Below, piece after piece: positions 1 through 6,537 of a stretch of 7,986 nucleotides of DNA. Source of the DNA: Glaciimonas sp. (lineage in GTDB: Bacteria > Pseudomonadota > Gammaproteobacteria > Burkholderiales > Burkholderiaceae); assembly GCA_014377145.1 (NCBI GenBank), contig JACMQE010000314.1, positions 1-7,986 of the forward strand, given 5' to 3'. Made by a program: the position numbers and the translations under genes. The notes below the pieces were generated by a model. The model had not been told where the DNA came from, did no database searches, and worked only from the letters and a program-made list of their open reading frames with translations. The stretch's first letter is position 1; the number at the start of each line of letters is the position of its first letter.

Positions 1-59
1 GCAGTCGCTGGGAGACGTATCCACCACGTCGCACGGAAGAATTGAATGTCATGAATTAA
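1..59 (+). CDS. lapB: C-terminal end of probable LapB (YciM), LPS assembly tetratricopeptide protein (partial)
   Basis: Only the last 18 full codons are inside the window, read from base 3 and ending in TAA at 57-59. They encode WETYPPRRTEELNVMN after two further residues. From memory this matches the end of the betaproteobacterial LapB, where a rubredoxin-like zinc-binding tail finishes with WETYPPRR. LapB is an inner-membrane-anchored TPR protein that controls LPS synthesis by presenting LpxC to FtsH. The position directly upstream of ugd and rfaE1 agrees with the usual Burkholderiales order. Identification rests on a short tail plus synteny, and the TPR part lies outside the window. Confidence 0.72.
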   Translation, partial: SRWETYPPRRTEELNVMN

Positions 60-305
60 GTCAAAATTTAATATGAGAGATTGCGCGATACAATGGATTT
101 TAGGGCTTACTGAAAATCAGTCTTTGTAAAGAGTGTGTGATTTATAAGAGTTGATAAACAATGCCTACGCGGCTTTACATTTCGCTGGGGTGCCGACATC
201 GCGACGTGCAGTTCGACTTTTTTCATCGGTAAATTGATTATTGCGCTGCACAAAAATTTTGCGTCAGCCCTCAGAATAGGCAATAAAAATTTATAACGGA
301 AGAAC
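60..305. other. Intergenic region between lapB and ugd
   Basis: These 246 bases contain no gene I can support. A short minus-strand open frame here has no family features and no good ribosome binding site. A weak promoter-like pair in the direction of ugd is TTGATA (151-156) with TACATT (176-181), but the 19-base spacing is poor. A TACAAT box at 89-94 has no good -35 partner. A purine-rich GGAAG at 298-302 is the likely ribosome binding site of ugd. The long spacer suggests that ugd has its own promoter rather than relying only on lapB read-through. Confidence 0.4.
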
Positions 306-1688
306 ATGAAAATAACAATTATCGGTACTGGTTACGTTGGTTTGGTGACAGGCGCTTGCCTGGCTGAGCTAGGAAACGATGTTTTTTGTCTCGATCTCGA
401 TCAAAAGAAAATCGCGATGTTGAATAGTGGGGGTATCCCCATACACGAACCAGGGCTGTCTGAGATTGTTAGCCGAAACTGTGCGATTGGCCGATTACGG
501 TTTTCGACCGATATCGAAGCTAGCGTCGCGCACGGCCAAATTCAATTTATCGCTGTTGGCACCCCTCCGGATGAAGATGGGTCAGCCGATTTGCAATATG
601 TTCTAGCCGCCGCACGCAATATCGGCAAACACATGACTGATTTTAAGGTGATTGTCGATAAGTCGACTGTTCCGGTAGGGACCGCAGATAGAGTCAGCGC
701 GGCGGTTCAGTCTGAACTGGCGGCCAGAACACCGACTAATGAAGCAATAAAATTTTCAACTGTATCTAATCCGGAGTTTCTAAAAGAAGGTGCTGCGGTG
801 GATGATTTCATGCGTCCCGATCGTATTGTGATTGGCTGTGATGAAGGCATCGAAGGCCAGCAAGCCCGTGCTCTGATGACGCAACTGTATGCACCATTTA
901 ATCGTAATCACGAACGCACGTACTGGATGGACGTGCGTTCTGCCGAGTTTACTAAGTATGCCGCAAATGCGATGTTGGCGACGCGTATTTCATTCATGAA
1001 TGAGCTAGCGAATCTTGCAGATAAGGTCGGCGCTGATATCGAAGCAGTACGTCACGGCATTGGTTCAGATCCGCGTATCGGATATAGTTTTCTGTATGCC
1101 GGTTGCGGTTATGGTGGCTCATGTTTTCCTAAAGACGTCCAGGCATTAGAGCGTACTGCACGTGCCTACGATCAGAAATTATTAATTTTACGTGCAGTGG
1201 AGCAGGTCAACAATCACCAGAAATATGTGCTGGGCAACAAGATCGTTGAACGTTTTGGTGAGGATTTAAGTGGAAAGCATTTTGCATTGTGGGGACTTGC
1301 ATTCAAACCAAATACGGACGATATGCGCGAAGCATCGTCACGCGTTTTACTGCGGGGATTGCTTGATCGTGGTGCGTCTGTAGCATTGCATGATCCGGTA
1401 GCGATGGTGGAGGCGAAACGTGTATTGGAACTAGATTTTGCATCGACCACAGAAGTATTAACCCGCGTGCATTTTTGCGAGAACCAAGTAGTGGCTTTGC
1501 AGAATGCAGATGCGCTGGCCATTGTCACTGAGTGGAAAACTTATTGTAGCCCAGATTTTGAAGAGGTGCGGACGCATTTGAAGGAACCGGTTATTTTTGA
1601 TGGACGTAATTTGTTTGACCCAGTAGCGATGAGCGATATTGGTTTCGAATACTACGGCATTGGTCGTTCTGTACGTACGCGCAAGTAA
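306..1688 (+). CDS. ugd: UDP-glucose 6-dehydrogenase
   Basis: A 460-residue intact protein of normal family length. It oxidises UDP-glucose to UDP-glucuronate with two NAD+ in the cytoplasm, feeding capsule, exopolysaccharide or aminoarabinose synthesis. The N-terminal Rossmann dinucleotide-binding motif [17 protein letters not shown] starts at about residue 7. VGTPPDEDG (about 84-92), KSTVPVGT (about 119-126) and [20 protein letters not shown] (about 155-174) are typical. The active site is in [10 protein letters not shown], with the catalytic nucleophile Cys273 and Lys276. The central helix carries [20 protein letters not shown] (about 214-233). The C-terminal UDP-binding domain includes [17 protein letters not shown]. 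The start is preceded by GGAAG at 298-302. The stop is 13 bp before rfaE1, so the two genes probably form an operon. No lesion was seen, in contrast to cysM and mltB. Confidence 0.97.
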   Translation: MKITIIGTGYVGLVTGACLAELGNDVFCLDLDQKKIAMLNSGGIPIHEPGLSEIVSRNCAIGRLRFSTDIEASVAHGQIQFIAVGTPPDEDGSADLQYVLAAARNIGKHMTDFKVIVDKSTVPVGTADRVSAAVQSELAARTPTNEAIKFSTVSNPEFLKEGAAVDDFMRPDRIVIGCDEGIEGQQARALMTQLYAPFNRNHERTYWMDVRSAEFTKYAANAMLATRISFMNELANLADKVGADIEAVRHGIGSDPRIGYSFLYAGCGYGGSCFPKDVQALERTARAYDQKLLILRAVEQVNNHQKYVLGNKIVERFGEDLSGKHFALWGLAFKPNTDDMREASSRVLLRGLLDRGASVALHDPVAMVEAKRVLELDFASTTEVLTRVHFCENQVVALQNADALAIVTEWKTYCSPDFEEVRTHLKEPVIFDGRNLFDPVAMSDIGFEYYGIGRSVRTRK

Positions 1689-1701
1689 GGTTAATAGATT
1701 G

Positions 1702-2673
1702 ATGAAAATGAAAGCTAATAAAGTAATGGAAATTGTCCAACAGATTCCGGCTTCGTTTGAAAGTGTGCGTATTTTGGTAGCAGGGGACGTGATGCTTGAT
1801 CGCTATTGGTTTGGTGAGGTTACACGTATCTCTCCAGAAGCGCCGGTGCCAGTAGTGCGTATTGAGAAGCGTGAAGAGCGTTTGGGCGGTGCGGCCAACG
1901 TCGCACGTAATATTGCGACGCTGGGTGGTGGAGCAGGTTTACTTGGTGTGGTTGGACAGGATGAAGCTGGTGATGTGGTGTATAGTTTACTGACGGAATT
2001 GGGCATCGACAGTTTTCTGACCCGTGATTCGGCCACCTCTACCATTATTAAGTTGCGTATCATTGGTCGTCAGCAACAGCTATTGCGGATAGATTTTGAA
2101 GAACCGCCAACTGAAACGGTGCTACGCGACAAGTTAACACGATACAACACGTTATTACCGCATTATAGCGTGATCGTTTTGTCTGATTATGCAAAAGGTA
2201 GTCTGGTCAACGTGGCCGAAATGATCACTGCCGCCAGGCAGGCAAAAAAATGTATTTTGGTTGACCCTAAAGGTGATGATTTTTCAAGATACGCAGGTGC
2301 GACTATATTGACGCCGAACAAGTCAGAACTGGTGCGAATCGTTGGTAGCTGGAAAAATGAAAACGAGTTAACAACTAAAGTCCAAAATTTACGGGCCGCG
2401 CTGGCGCTGGAAGCGCTACTGGTGACGCGCTCCGACGAAGGGATGACTTTATACACTGCGCAACAGGTAGTCCATTTTCCAACGATGGCACGTGAGGTTT
2501 TTGATGTTTCCGGTGCGGGTGATACGGTGATTGCCACCATGGCGGTCATGCTAGGAGCCGGTTTCTCAATCGCTGAGGCTGCAGCTTTGGCAAATCGTGC
2601 TGGCGGCATCGTCGTGGGTAAATTGGGCACTGCAACGGTTACTCACGAAGAGCTTTTCCCGATAAGACAGTGA
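1702..2673 (+). CDS. rfaE1: D-glycero-beta-D-manno-heptose-7-phosphate kinase (HldA-type, kinase domain only)
   Basis: A 323-residue PfkB/ribokinase-family kinase that makes heptose 1,7-bisphosphate for the ADP-heptose of LPS inner core. GDVMLDRYWFG (about 28-38) and EERLGGAANVARNIATLGG (about 58-76) form the sugar-binding N-terminal part. LSDYAKG (about 170-176) is central, and the PfkB signature DVSGAGDT near the end carries the likely catalytic base Asp274. The E. coli HldE cytidylyltransferase-like second domain is absent. This is normal for betaproteobacteria, which use a separate rfaE2/hldC. I chose ATG 1702, 13 bp after ugd, because the frame extends further upstream only by overlapping the end of ugd (to 1639). 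ATG 1708 or 1726 are also possible; conservation becomes strong from about PASFESVRILVAGD. The gene is intact, but the usual next gene hldD is missing. Confidence 0.95.
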   Translation: MKMKANKVMEIVQQIPASFESVRILVAGDVMLDRYWFGEVTRISPEAPVPVVRIEKREERLGGAANVARNIATLGGGAGLLGVVGQDEAGDVVYSLLTELGIDSFLTRDSATSTIIKLRIIGRQQQLLRIDFEEPPTETVLRDKLTRYNTLLPHYSVIVLSDYAKGSLVNVAEMITAARQAKKCILVDPKGDDFSRYAGATILTPNKSELVRIVGSWKNENELTTKVQNLRAALALEALLVTRSDEGMTLYTAQQVVHFPTMAREVFDVSGAGDTVIATMAVMLGAGFSIAEAAALANRAGGIVVGKLGTATVTHEELFPIRQ

Positions 2674-2735
2674 TAAGATAAACATAAGAGAAGTCCTATA
2701 TTGTGCAGGTGATGGCAATTTTTCCCAGATTACCA

Positions 2736-2781
2736 TCCCTATAATGAATCAGGTGCAGTTGCACCTGATTCATTATAGGGA
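2736..2781. repeat. Perfect 46-bp palindrome (22-bp arms, 2-bp centre)
   Basis: The left arm 2736-2757 and right arm 2760-2781 are exact reverse complements around the dinucleotide GT. Each arm contains TATAAT followed by GAATCAGGTGCA. In RNA it would form a very stable hairpin, but no U-run follows on either side, so it is not a typical intrinsic terminator. The sequence 2692-2711 (AGTCC TATA TTGTG CAGGTG) resembles the outer part of the same arm imperfectly. Possible origins are two abutted terminal inverted repeats of an insertion sequence whose body was lost, an inverted duplication, or a dispersed repeat. It lies 62 bp after the rfaE1 stop, at the breakpoint where the expected gene order fails. 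Confidence 0.9.
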
Positions 2782-2877
2782 CTTTACTCAAAATCGACCG
2801 ACGGTGTTATGTCCTCTGCATCGGTGTATCGTACTTGTGCGGGCCTACCTTTTCGTTGTCTTGTCTTCATTGGCTAG

Positions 2878-3138
2878 GGCTGGCAAGGCCGCCTTGGATG
2901 GGGTGAGGGACCTAGCTCTTTTACATCAGAGCATATTCTTGACGAACGTACTCAAGGCAGTAGTTTTAAGGACTGGGCTAACTTTGAAAAACACGTAAAA
3001 AGGATTGGTAGAAAAAGTGCTATTAAATTGTCGACAGCGGGCCTCCGGGTGAACGGACAAGCTAAGTCGGATGCGGTTAATCATGCTTCGAAAGAGGTTT
3101 CTAAAAAAGAGGTGGACAAAGTGTCTCCTAAAAAATAG
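2878..3138 (+). pseudogene. Start-less reading frame, C-terminal remnant of an unidentified protein
   Basis: This frame stays open for 86 codons from just after TAG 2875-2877 to TAG 3136-3138, with no ATG and no credible start. The product looks protein-like: SSFKDWANFEKHVKRIGRKS in the middle, then a lysine-rich tail ending EVSKKEVDKVSPKK. I do not recognise the family. The plus-strand frame starting inside the palindrome (2744-2998) reads SSLARAGKAALDGVR at 2864-2908. It could join this frame through a frameshift near 2900-2908, giving a larger broken gene, but this is speculative. The remnant may be the tail of foreign or mobile-element cargo that replaced hldD. Chance openness cannot be excluded. 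Confidence 0.35.
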
Positions 3139-3361
3139 AAAAGACATCTGGACTGACTTAGCATCATGCCGGAAAAGTGGTGTTGTTATTGTCAGACAGC
3201 TCCTTTGAAAGAAGAAGTTTTATTTTAATCGACATTAAATAATTTGTTCTATTGTTTGAGGGAGCCCCTTTAGATGCAATTTATCAAGTTCGACTATTGG
3301 ACATACACATAATAAAGTCTCATATTAGAATGGCTCTTTGCATTTCCTATAAACCTAAACT

Positions 3362-4257
3362 ACGCTATATCTGAATATTGAAGATACGATCGGAAATACC
3401 CCATTAGTACAGTTAAAACGGATGCTCTCAGAAGTCGCTTCGAAATATAATAATATTATTCTTGGCAAATTAGAGGGCAATAATCCAGCCGGATCTGTCA
3501 AAGATCGGCTGGCACTTTTGATGATTAAGCGCGCTGAGGCCCGCGGTGATATTGAACTTGGCGATATACTGATAGAAGCAACCAGCGGCAATACTGGTAT
3601 CGCGTTAGGGATGGCCGCGGCGACGCGTGGTTACAAGATGGTATTACTCTGATGCCCGAAAATTAAGTGAAGTGAAGAGCGATGTCAAAGCATGGCCGCT
3701 TATGGTACAAAAATTATTCTGACGCCAAAGACCGGTGGGATGGAATGTGCACGGGATTTTGTACAAAAAATGGAAAAAGATGGTGAGGGCTTGATTCTTG
3801 ATCAATTTTCCAATCCCAATAACTCGTTGTCGCATTATGAAACTACGGGCCCTGAAATATGGCGTGATACCAAAGGGCGTATTACCCATTTTGTCAGTGC
3901 GATGGGAACCACCAGGACAATTATGGACTTGTCTCGTTTTCTTAAAGAAAAAAATCAGGCTGTACAGATTATCGGTACACAACCGGAAGAAGGTTCACAA
4001 ATTCCCGATATCAGAAAACGGCCGAAAGCGTATATGCCGAAAATTTATGAACATGCATGGGTCGATCAAATTGAATTAGTCAGTCAGCGTCAGAACATAT
4101 GGCGCGCAGGCTGGCAGGAGAAGAGGTGATTCTTTGCGGGATACCGACAGCAGGTGCCTGCGAGGTTACACTTCGCATTTCTCAGCAGGTAGAAAATGCA
4201 ACGATTGTCTTCATCTTGTGTGATCGCTACTTATCTACGGGGATTTTCCCTGCTTAA
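3362..4257 (+). pseudogene. cysM: cysM pseudogene: O-acetylserine sulfhydrylase B (cysteine synthase B)
   Basis: The full family can be aligned from YLNIEDTIGNTPLVQLKR to a C-terminus reading CDRYLSTGIFPA, so almost the whole gene is present but broken. The intact enzyme is a PLP enzyme making cysteine from O-acetylserine and sulfide or thiosulfate. The PLP lysine (GSVKDR, codon 3500-3502) and TSGNTG loop remain. Lesions: (1) the expected start codon is ACG at 3362-3364; (2) a CT duplication at 3647-3650 gives TGA at 3650-3652; (3) one T is missing at 3664; (4) GTGAA is tandemly duplicated at 3667-3676. The net +6 of lesions 2-4 restores the frame by the next segment (3686 on). (5) A net indel at about 4088-4098 shifts the frame, ending it at TGA 4127-4129. 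(6) A 9-bp in-frame loss near 4222-4227 turns CDRGDRYLSTG into CDRYLSTG. (7) A missense change AGG (Arg) at 3914-3916 sits in the PLP-phosphate loop, AMGTTRT instead of AMGTTGT. A non-functional product is nearly certain unless the sequence has errors. Confidence 0.95.
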
Positions 4258-4258
4258 G

Positions 4259-4302
4259 CGTTCTTTAATAAACTTACAATTTTTCAAGCGTATTAAAGAA
4301 CG
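4259..4302. terminator. Inverted repeat after cysM, possible bidirectional terminator
   Basis: Arms CGTTCTTTAATA (4259-4270) and TATTAAAGAACG (4291-4302) are perfect 12-bp reverse complements around a 20-base loop. The repeat starts 2 bp after the cysM TAA and lies 44 bp beyond the end of the convergent regulator gene, a natural place for a shared terminator. The stem is AT-rich and no clear T-run follows, so termination is not certain. It might instead be a protein-binding dyad. Confidence 0.4.
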
Positions 4303-4345
4303 TAACACTAACAGGGGGATAGATAACATACAAAGGTTACTTCTC

Positions 4346-4675
4346 TCATTCTGCCTCAATCTTATCTTTTGGCTTAAATTGTTTATCACTAATACGGAAT
4401 TTCTCGCGGCGGTCACCCATCAATGCGCGCAGTTCACTGATTGTGAGGCTACTGACTTCATGCATGCGAATCAATAGTGATGCACCAACCGGCAATCGAT
4501 GATGCCGGATTTTGCTAATCACGGGTGGTGCGACTTCAAGTGCGCGTGATAACGCTGCATCGTTCTTTAAATGCAATTTGTCTATAAGTGAGTCCAGCAG
4601 ATAGTTTGGATCGTAAGTCACCTGTTCGTCCAATTTGTTGCTCTTTGGTGCTTCTATTGAGATATTCATATCCAT
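4346..4675 (-). CDS. Small XRE-like helix-turn-helix DNA-binding protein
   Basis: A 109-residue, apparently intact protein. Residues about 22-88 are all-helical in character, with DAALSRALEVAPPVISKIRHHR (about 39-60) fitting helix 2, turn and recognition helix of a Cro/C1-type fold. ASLLIRMHEVSSLTISELRALMG follows as the later helices. The first 20 residues and the charged tail (KFRISDKQFKPKDKIEAE) look unstructured. There is no ligand or dimerisation domain, so it is probably a small transcriptional regulator or DNA-binding accessory; its target is unknown. From memory, similar short proteins occur in Oxalobacteraceae and relatives. The ATG at 4675 has GGAA five bases upstream (minus strand); M3 is an alternative start. 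It converges on the dead cysM and has a long AT-rich upstream region. Confidence 0.8.
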   Translation of the reverse strand: MDMNISIEAPKSNKLDEQVTYDPNYLLDSLIDKLHLKNDAALSRALEVAPPVISKIRHHRLPVGASLLIRMHEVSSLTISELRALMGDRREKFRISDKQFKPKDKIEAE

Positions 4676-5030
4676 GAAATTCCATTATTTATGATGTTTA
4701 ACAGAAAAGGTTCGCACTGTATTTCCGGAATGGTGCAATATGTTAACCTTTGGCTTATTAGCAAAGTTACAAGGTAAATTTGTTTAATACCGATTTTTTG
4801 AACTTTTTTCTCATAAAGAAACGTCTTGAAACAATTTTGAAGAAAAAGTTTTGAAATAACAACAAAATTGTATTTTTAAGAATGAAATTGTGAGCTCTGA
4901 CACCTTCTGTTAGCTTGGAGGATCATTTACAGTAAAAAGTTGCAAAAACTTAATTTTAAATTATATTGTTTTACAGACCATTAGTTAGTCGCCACTTTAT
5001 TCTCGTTAAAGCTATTTAAAAACCGGCTTT
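4676..5030. other. AT-rich intergenic region between the XRE-like gene and the DUF1415 gene
   Basis: About 355 bases without a supportable gene, visibly richer in A and T than the flanking genes, with many A- and T-runs. Both neighbours are on the minus strand, so it holds the 3' flank of the DUF1415 gene and the promoter of the XRE-like gene. A 9-bp perfect inverted repeat, ACAATTTTG (4831-4839) and CAAAATTGT (4863-4871), could be an operator or weak hairpin. Just after the DUF1415 stop the minus strand reads AAAAAGCCGGTTTTT (complement of about 5018-5032), a possible weak terminator hairpin. I see no other structure; a decayed gene beyond recognition is possible. Confidence 0.4.
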
Positions 5031-5624
5031 TTAGGAGCTTAAAAAGCATAATTTTGATGCATTTCTGGCTTTAGCAATTGGTACTAAACCAAGCTTTTTC
5101 CAGCCGGTCTCTCCCAAAGATGTTAATGTTTTCGTATTTTTCTCAAAGATATCGACTGCTTTTGGAAACGCTTTCAATGCGCGATTTACGCTATCTTCAC
5201 GCAATAAATGTAGCATGGGATAAGGTGAACGGTTGGTGTAATTAGTGATGTCGCTAGTCTGAGTGCCTGCGAATTGATATTCTGGATGGAAACTTGCTAT
5301 CTGAATATCGCCCTCAAGCCCTTGCATTTGAAGTAGCGCATCCGCATCGTCGAAAAAGTCTTTATAGTCCAAAAAATCACCTAGTACTAAAGGATAAATT
5401 AATAAAGTTGTATCAATCACATCTTGGTCTGCCTGATGTAAATAATCCAATTCGGCATTCAACTTCTTCATTAACTCTGCGTTAGTTTGGGCTTCGCTAA
5501 CGACAAAGCGAATCTGATTTTTGACATACACAGCCTTGGTGAAAGGACATAAATTGAGACCTATCACGGCGCACTCTAGCCAGAGTTTTATGTTGGCGAT
5601 TGTTTGTTTTGAAAAATCGGACAT
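5031..5624 (-). CDS. DUF1415 family protein of unknown function
   Basis: A 197-residue intact protein of normal length for the DUF1415 family. Family hallmarks are visible in order: WLECAVIGLNLCPFTKAV (about 15-32) with the conserved CPF, IRFVVSEA (about 38-45), SFHPEYQFAGT (about 111-121), and NRSPYPMLHLLREDSV (about 131-146). A helix IFEKNTKTL (about 159-167) follows. There is no signal peptide or membrane segment, so it is presumably cytoplasmic. The conserved Cys, His and Arg residues suggest a catalytic or ligand-binding site, but no reaction is known to me. ATG 5624 is the only sensible start, although no clear Shine-Dalgarno sequence precedes it. It diverges from yaeQ. Its intactness beside two pseudogenes suggests it is still under selection. 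Confidence 0.9.
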   Translation of the reverse strand: MSDFSKQTIANIKLWLECAVIGLNLCPFTKAVYVKNQIRFVVSEAQTNAELMKKLNAELDYLHQADQDVIDTTLLIYPLVLGDFLDYKDFFDDADALLQMQGLEGDIQIASFHPEYQFAGTQTSDITNYTNRSPYPMLHLLREDSVNRALKAFPKAVDIFEKNTKTLTSLGETGWKKLGLVPIAKARNASKLCFLSS

Positions 5625-5708
5625 AGCGGATTGTGTTGAAGGTGATTGAGATATGGTCTTACTGATGAGCGCACGATTAGAGCAGATAATAGTGCAAATT
5701 GTGACGGA

Positions 5709-5736
5709 TTGAAGTGGCTTTCTAGAGAAATACTAT
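5709..5736 (+). promoter_or_regulatory. Candidate sigma70-type promoter for yaeQ
   Basis: TTGAAG (5709-5714) and TACTAT (5731-5736) are separated by 16 bases, each matching 4 of 6 consensus positions. A TATATAT stretch follows immediately. It lies about 140 bases before the yaeQ start in the divergent spacer between DUF1415 and yaeQ. This is read from sequence only and could be chance. Confidence 0.28.
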
Positions 5737-5875
5737 ATATCTTGCCTACATAAAAAATGGGTTATTCTTCTGAATGCGTATATACCTTGCGCTTCCCTCG
5801 TATTTGTATTGGGGTTGGATACAGCCTCGTCATGTTGATGATCTATGCGACCCACCACCAATAAAGCTCGGTATC

Positions 5876-6412
5876 ATGGCCCTTAAAGCAACTATTTTTA
5901 AAGTCGATCTGCAAATTGCAGATATGGATCGTAAGTATTATCAAGAACACACACTAACCATTGCACGGCATCCGTCCGAAACTGATGAGCGGATGATGGT
6001 GCGTGTATTGGCTTTTGCACGGCATGCGTCCCAAGCGCTGGTATTTAGTAAGGGGTTGTGGAACGTGGACGAGCCGGATTTGTGGGAAAAAGACCTAACT
6101 GGGGCAATCAACCTATGGATTGAGGTAGGTCAGCCAGACGAAAAACGTATTTTTAAAGCATGCGGTCGTGCAGCTCAAGTTGTGGTGTACTGCTATAGCA
6201 GTACTAGCCATATCTGGTGGGCGCAGGTAAGTAACAAAGTCGCACGCGCTCGTAATCTGACGGTTATCAATTTTCCCTCAATTATTAGCCTGGCACTGAG
6301 TAAGCAAGCTCAACGTAACATGCAATTGCAATGCACGATACAGGATGGGAAGATCTGGATGACGGGCAATAACGAGACTGTTCAGTTAGATCTGGTTACT
6401 CTCCAAGGCTAA
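5876..6412 (+). CDS. yaeQ: YaeQ family protein
   Basis: A 178-residue intact protein close to the usual length of about 180. It begins MALKATIFKVDLQIADMDR, the characteristic YaeQ start. The frame is open a further 34 codons upstream to an ATG at 5774, but that stretch (MRIYLALPSYLYWGW...) is unlike the family, so I chose ATG 5876. Conserved stretches are HPSETDERMMVRVLAFA (about 32-48), DEPDLWEKDLTGAINLWIEV (about 65-84), and GQPDEKRIFKACGRAAQVVV (about 85-104). YaeQ has a PD-(D/E)XK nuclease-like fold. Glu66/Asp68, Asp73, Glu83, Gln86 and Lys90/Lys94 fall in the region expected for that core. Its cellular role is not established; an early link to suppression of rfaH in E. coli is not firm. 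It converges on the mltB pseudogene. Confidence 0.93.
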   Translation: MALKATIFKVDLQIADMDRKYYQEHTLTIARHPSETDERMMVRVLAFARHASQALVFSKGLWNVDEPDLWEKDLTGAINLWIEVGQPDEKRIFKACGRAAQVVVYCYSSTSHIWWAQVSNKVARARNLTVINFPSIISLALSKQAQRNMQLQCTIQDGKIWMTGNNETVQLDLVTLQG

Positions 6413-6466
6413 TATGGATCAGATAACGACGCAAAATATGCCATTATTGTCTATATAACCCCATTA

Positions 6467-6490
6467 AATTATTAACAATATTTAATAATT
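6467..6490. terminator. AT-only hairpin between convergent yaeQ and mltB remnant
   Basis: AATTATTAA (6467-6475) and TTAATAATT (6482-6490) are perfect 9-bp arms around a 6-base loop, 55 bp after the yaeQ stop. It is well placed as a shared terminator for convergent genes, but the stem has no G or C and there is no T-run, so support is weak. Confidence 0.3.
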
Positions 6491-6537
6491 AGTAAGAATG
6501 ACATATCGCATCATCCTGCAGGTAATACTTACTTTGT

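Larger units (their letters stand above)
2674..3361. other. Anomalous segment occupying the usual place of hldD (rfaD)
   Basis: These 688 bases lie between rfaE1 and the cysM remnant, where Burkholderiales normally carry hldD (ADP-glyceromanno-heptose 6-epimerase, about 330 residues with an N-terminal GxxGxxG NAD motif). I read the frames and found no such motif or other recognisable hldD piece. The segment contains a perfect palindrome (2736-2781), a start-less reading frame (2878-3138), and 3139-3361, in which I see no gene. No transposase could be recognised. The likeliest history is deletion of hldD with replacement by, or residue of, a mobile or foreign segment, but this is inference. 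Confidence 0.55.

Noticed and set aside
107..307. Minus-strand 66-codon open frame before ugd
   Set aside because: No family resemblance, no ribosome binding site, and it covers the ugd leader. Chance openness is more likely.
1214..1528. Minus-strand open frame inside ugd
   Set aside because: Shadow of the ugd coding frame; serine- and threonine-rich composition without motifs.
1803..2630. Minus-strand open frames inside rfaE1
   Set aside because: Opposite-strand shadows of a well-supported kinase gene.
2744..2998. Plus-strand 84-codon open frame starting inside the palindrome
   Set aside because: Its start codon lies in the hairpin and there is no ribosome binding site or known family. 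Its middle might belong to a broken gene joined to 2878-3138, so it is mentioned there rather than called as a gene.
3045..3065. GGGTGAACGGACA-like string resembling ends of some IS66-type elements
   Set aside because: No matching inverted partner was found and the string lies within the open frame 2878-3138; resemblance is too short.
3166..3228. 20-codon frame MPEKWCCYCQTAPLKEEVLF with clustered cysteines
   Set aside because: No Shine-Dalgarno sequence and too short to judge; the cysteine cluster alone does not support a peptide gene.
3644..3982. Minus-strand open frame across cysM
   Set aside because: Shadow of the cysM remnant, with no independent features.
4196..4477. Plus-strand 93-codon open frame over the end of cysM and the regulator
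   Set aside because: It reads out of frame through the cysM C-terminus and antisense to the XRE-like gene.
5774..5875. N-terminal extension of YaeQ from ATG 5774
   Set aside because: The 34 extra residues do not resemble the family, whose N-terminus starts at MALKATIFKV (5876).
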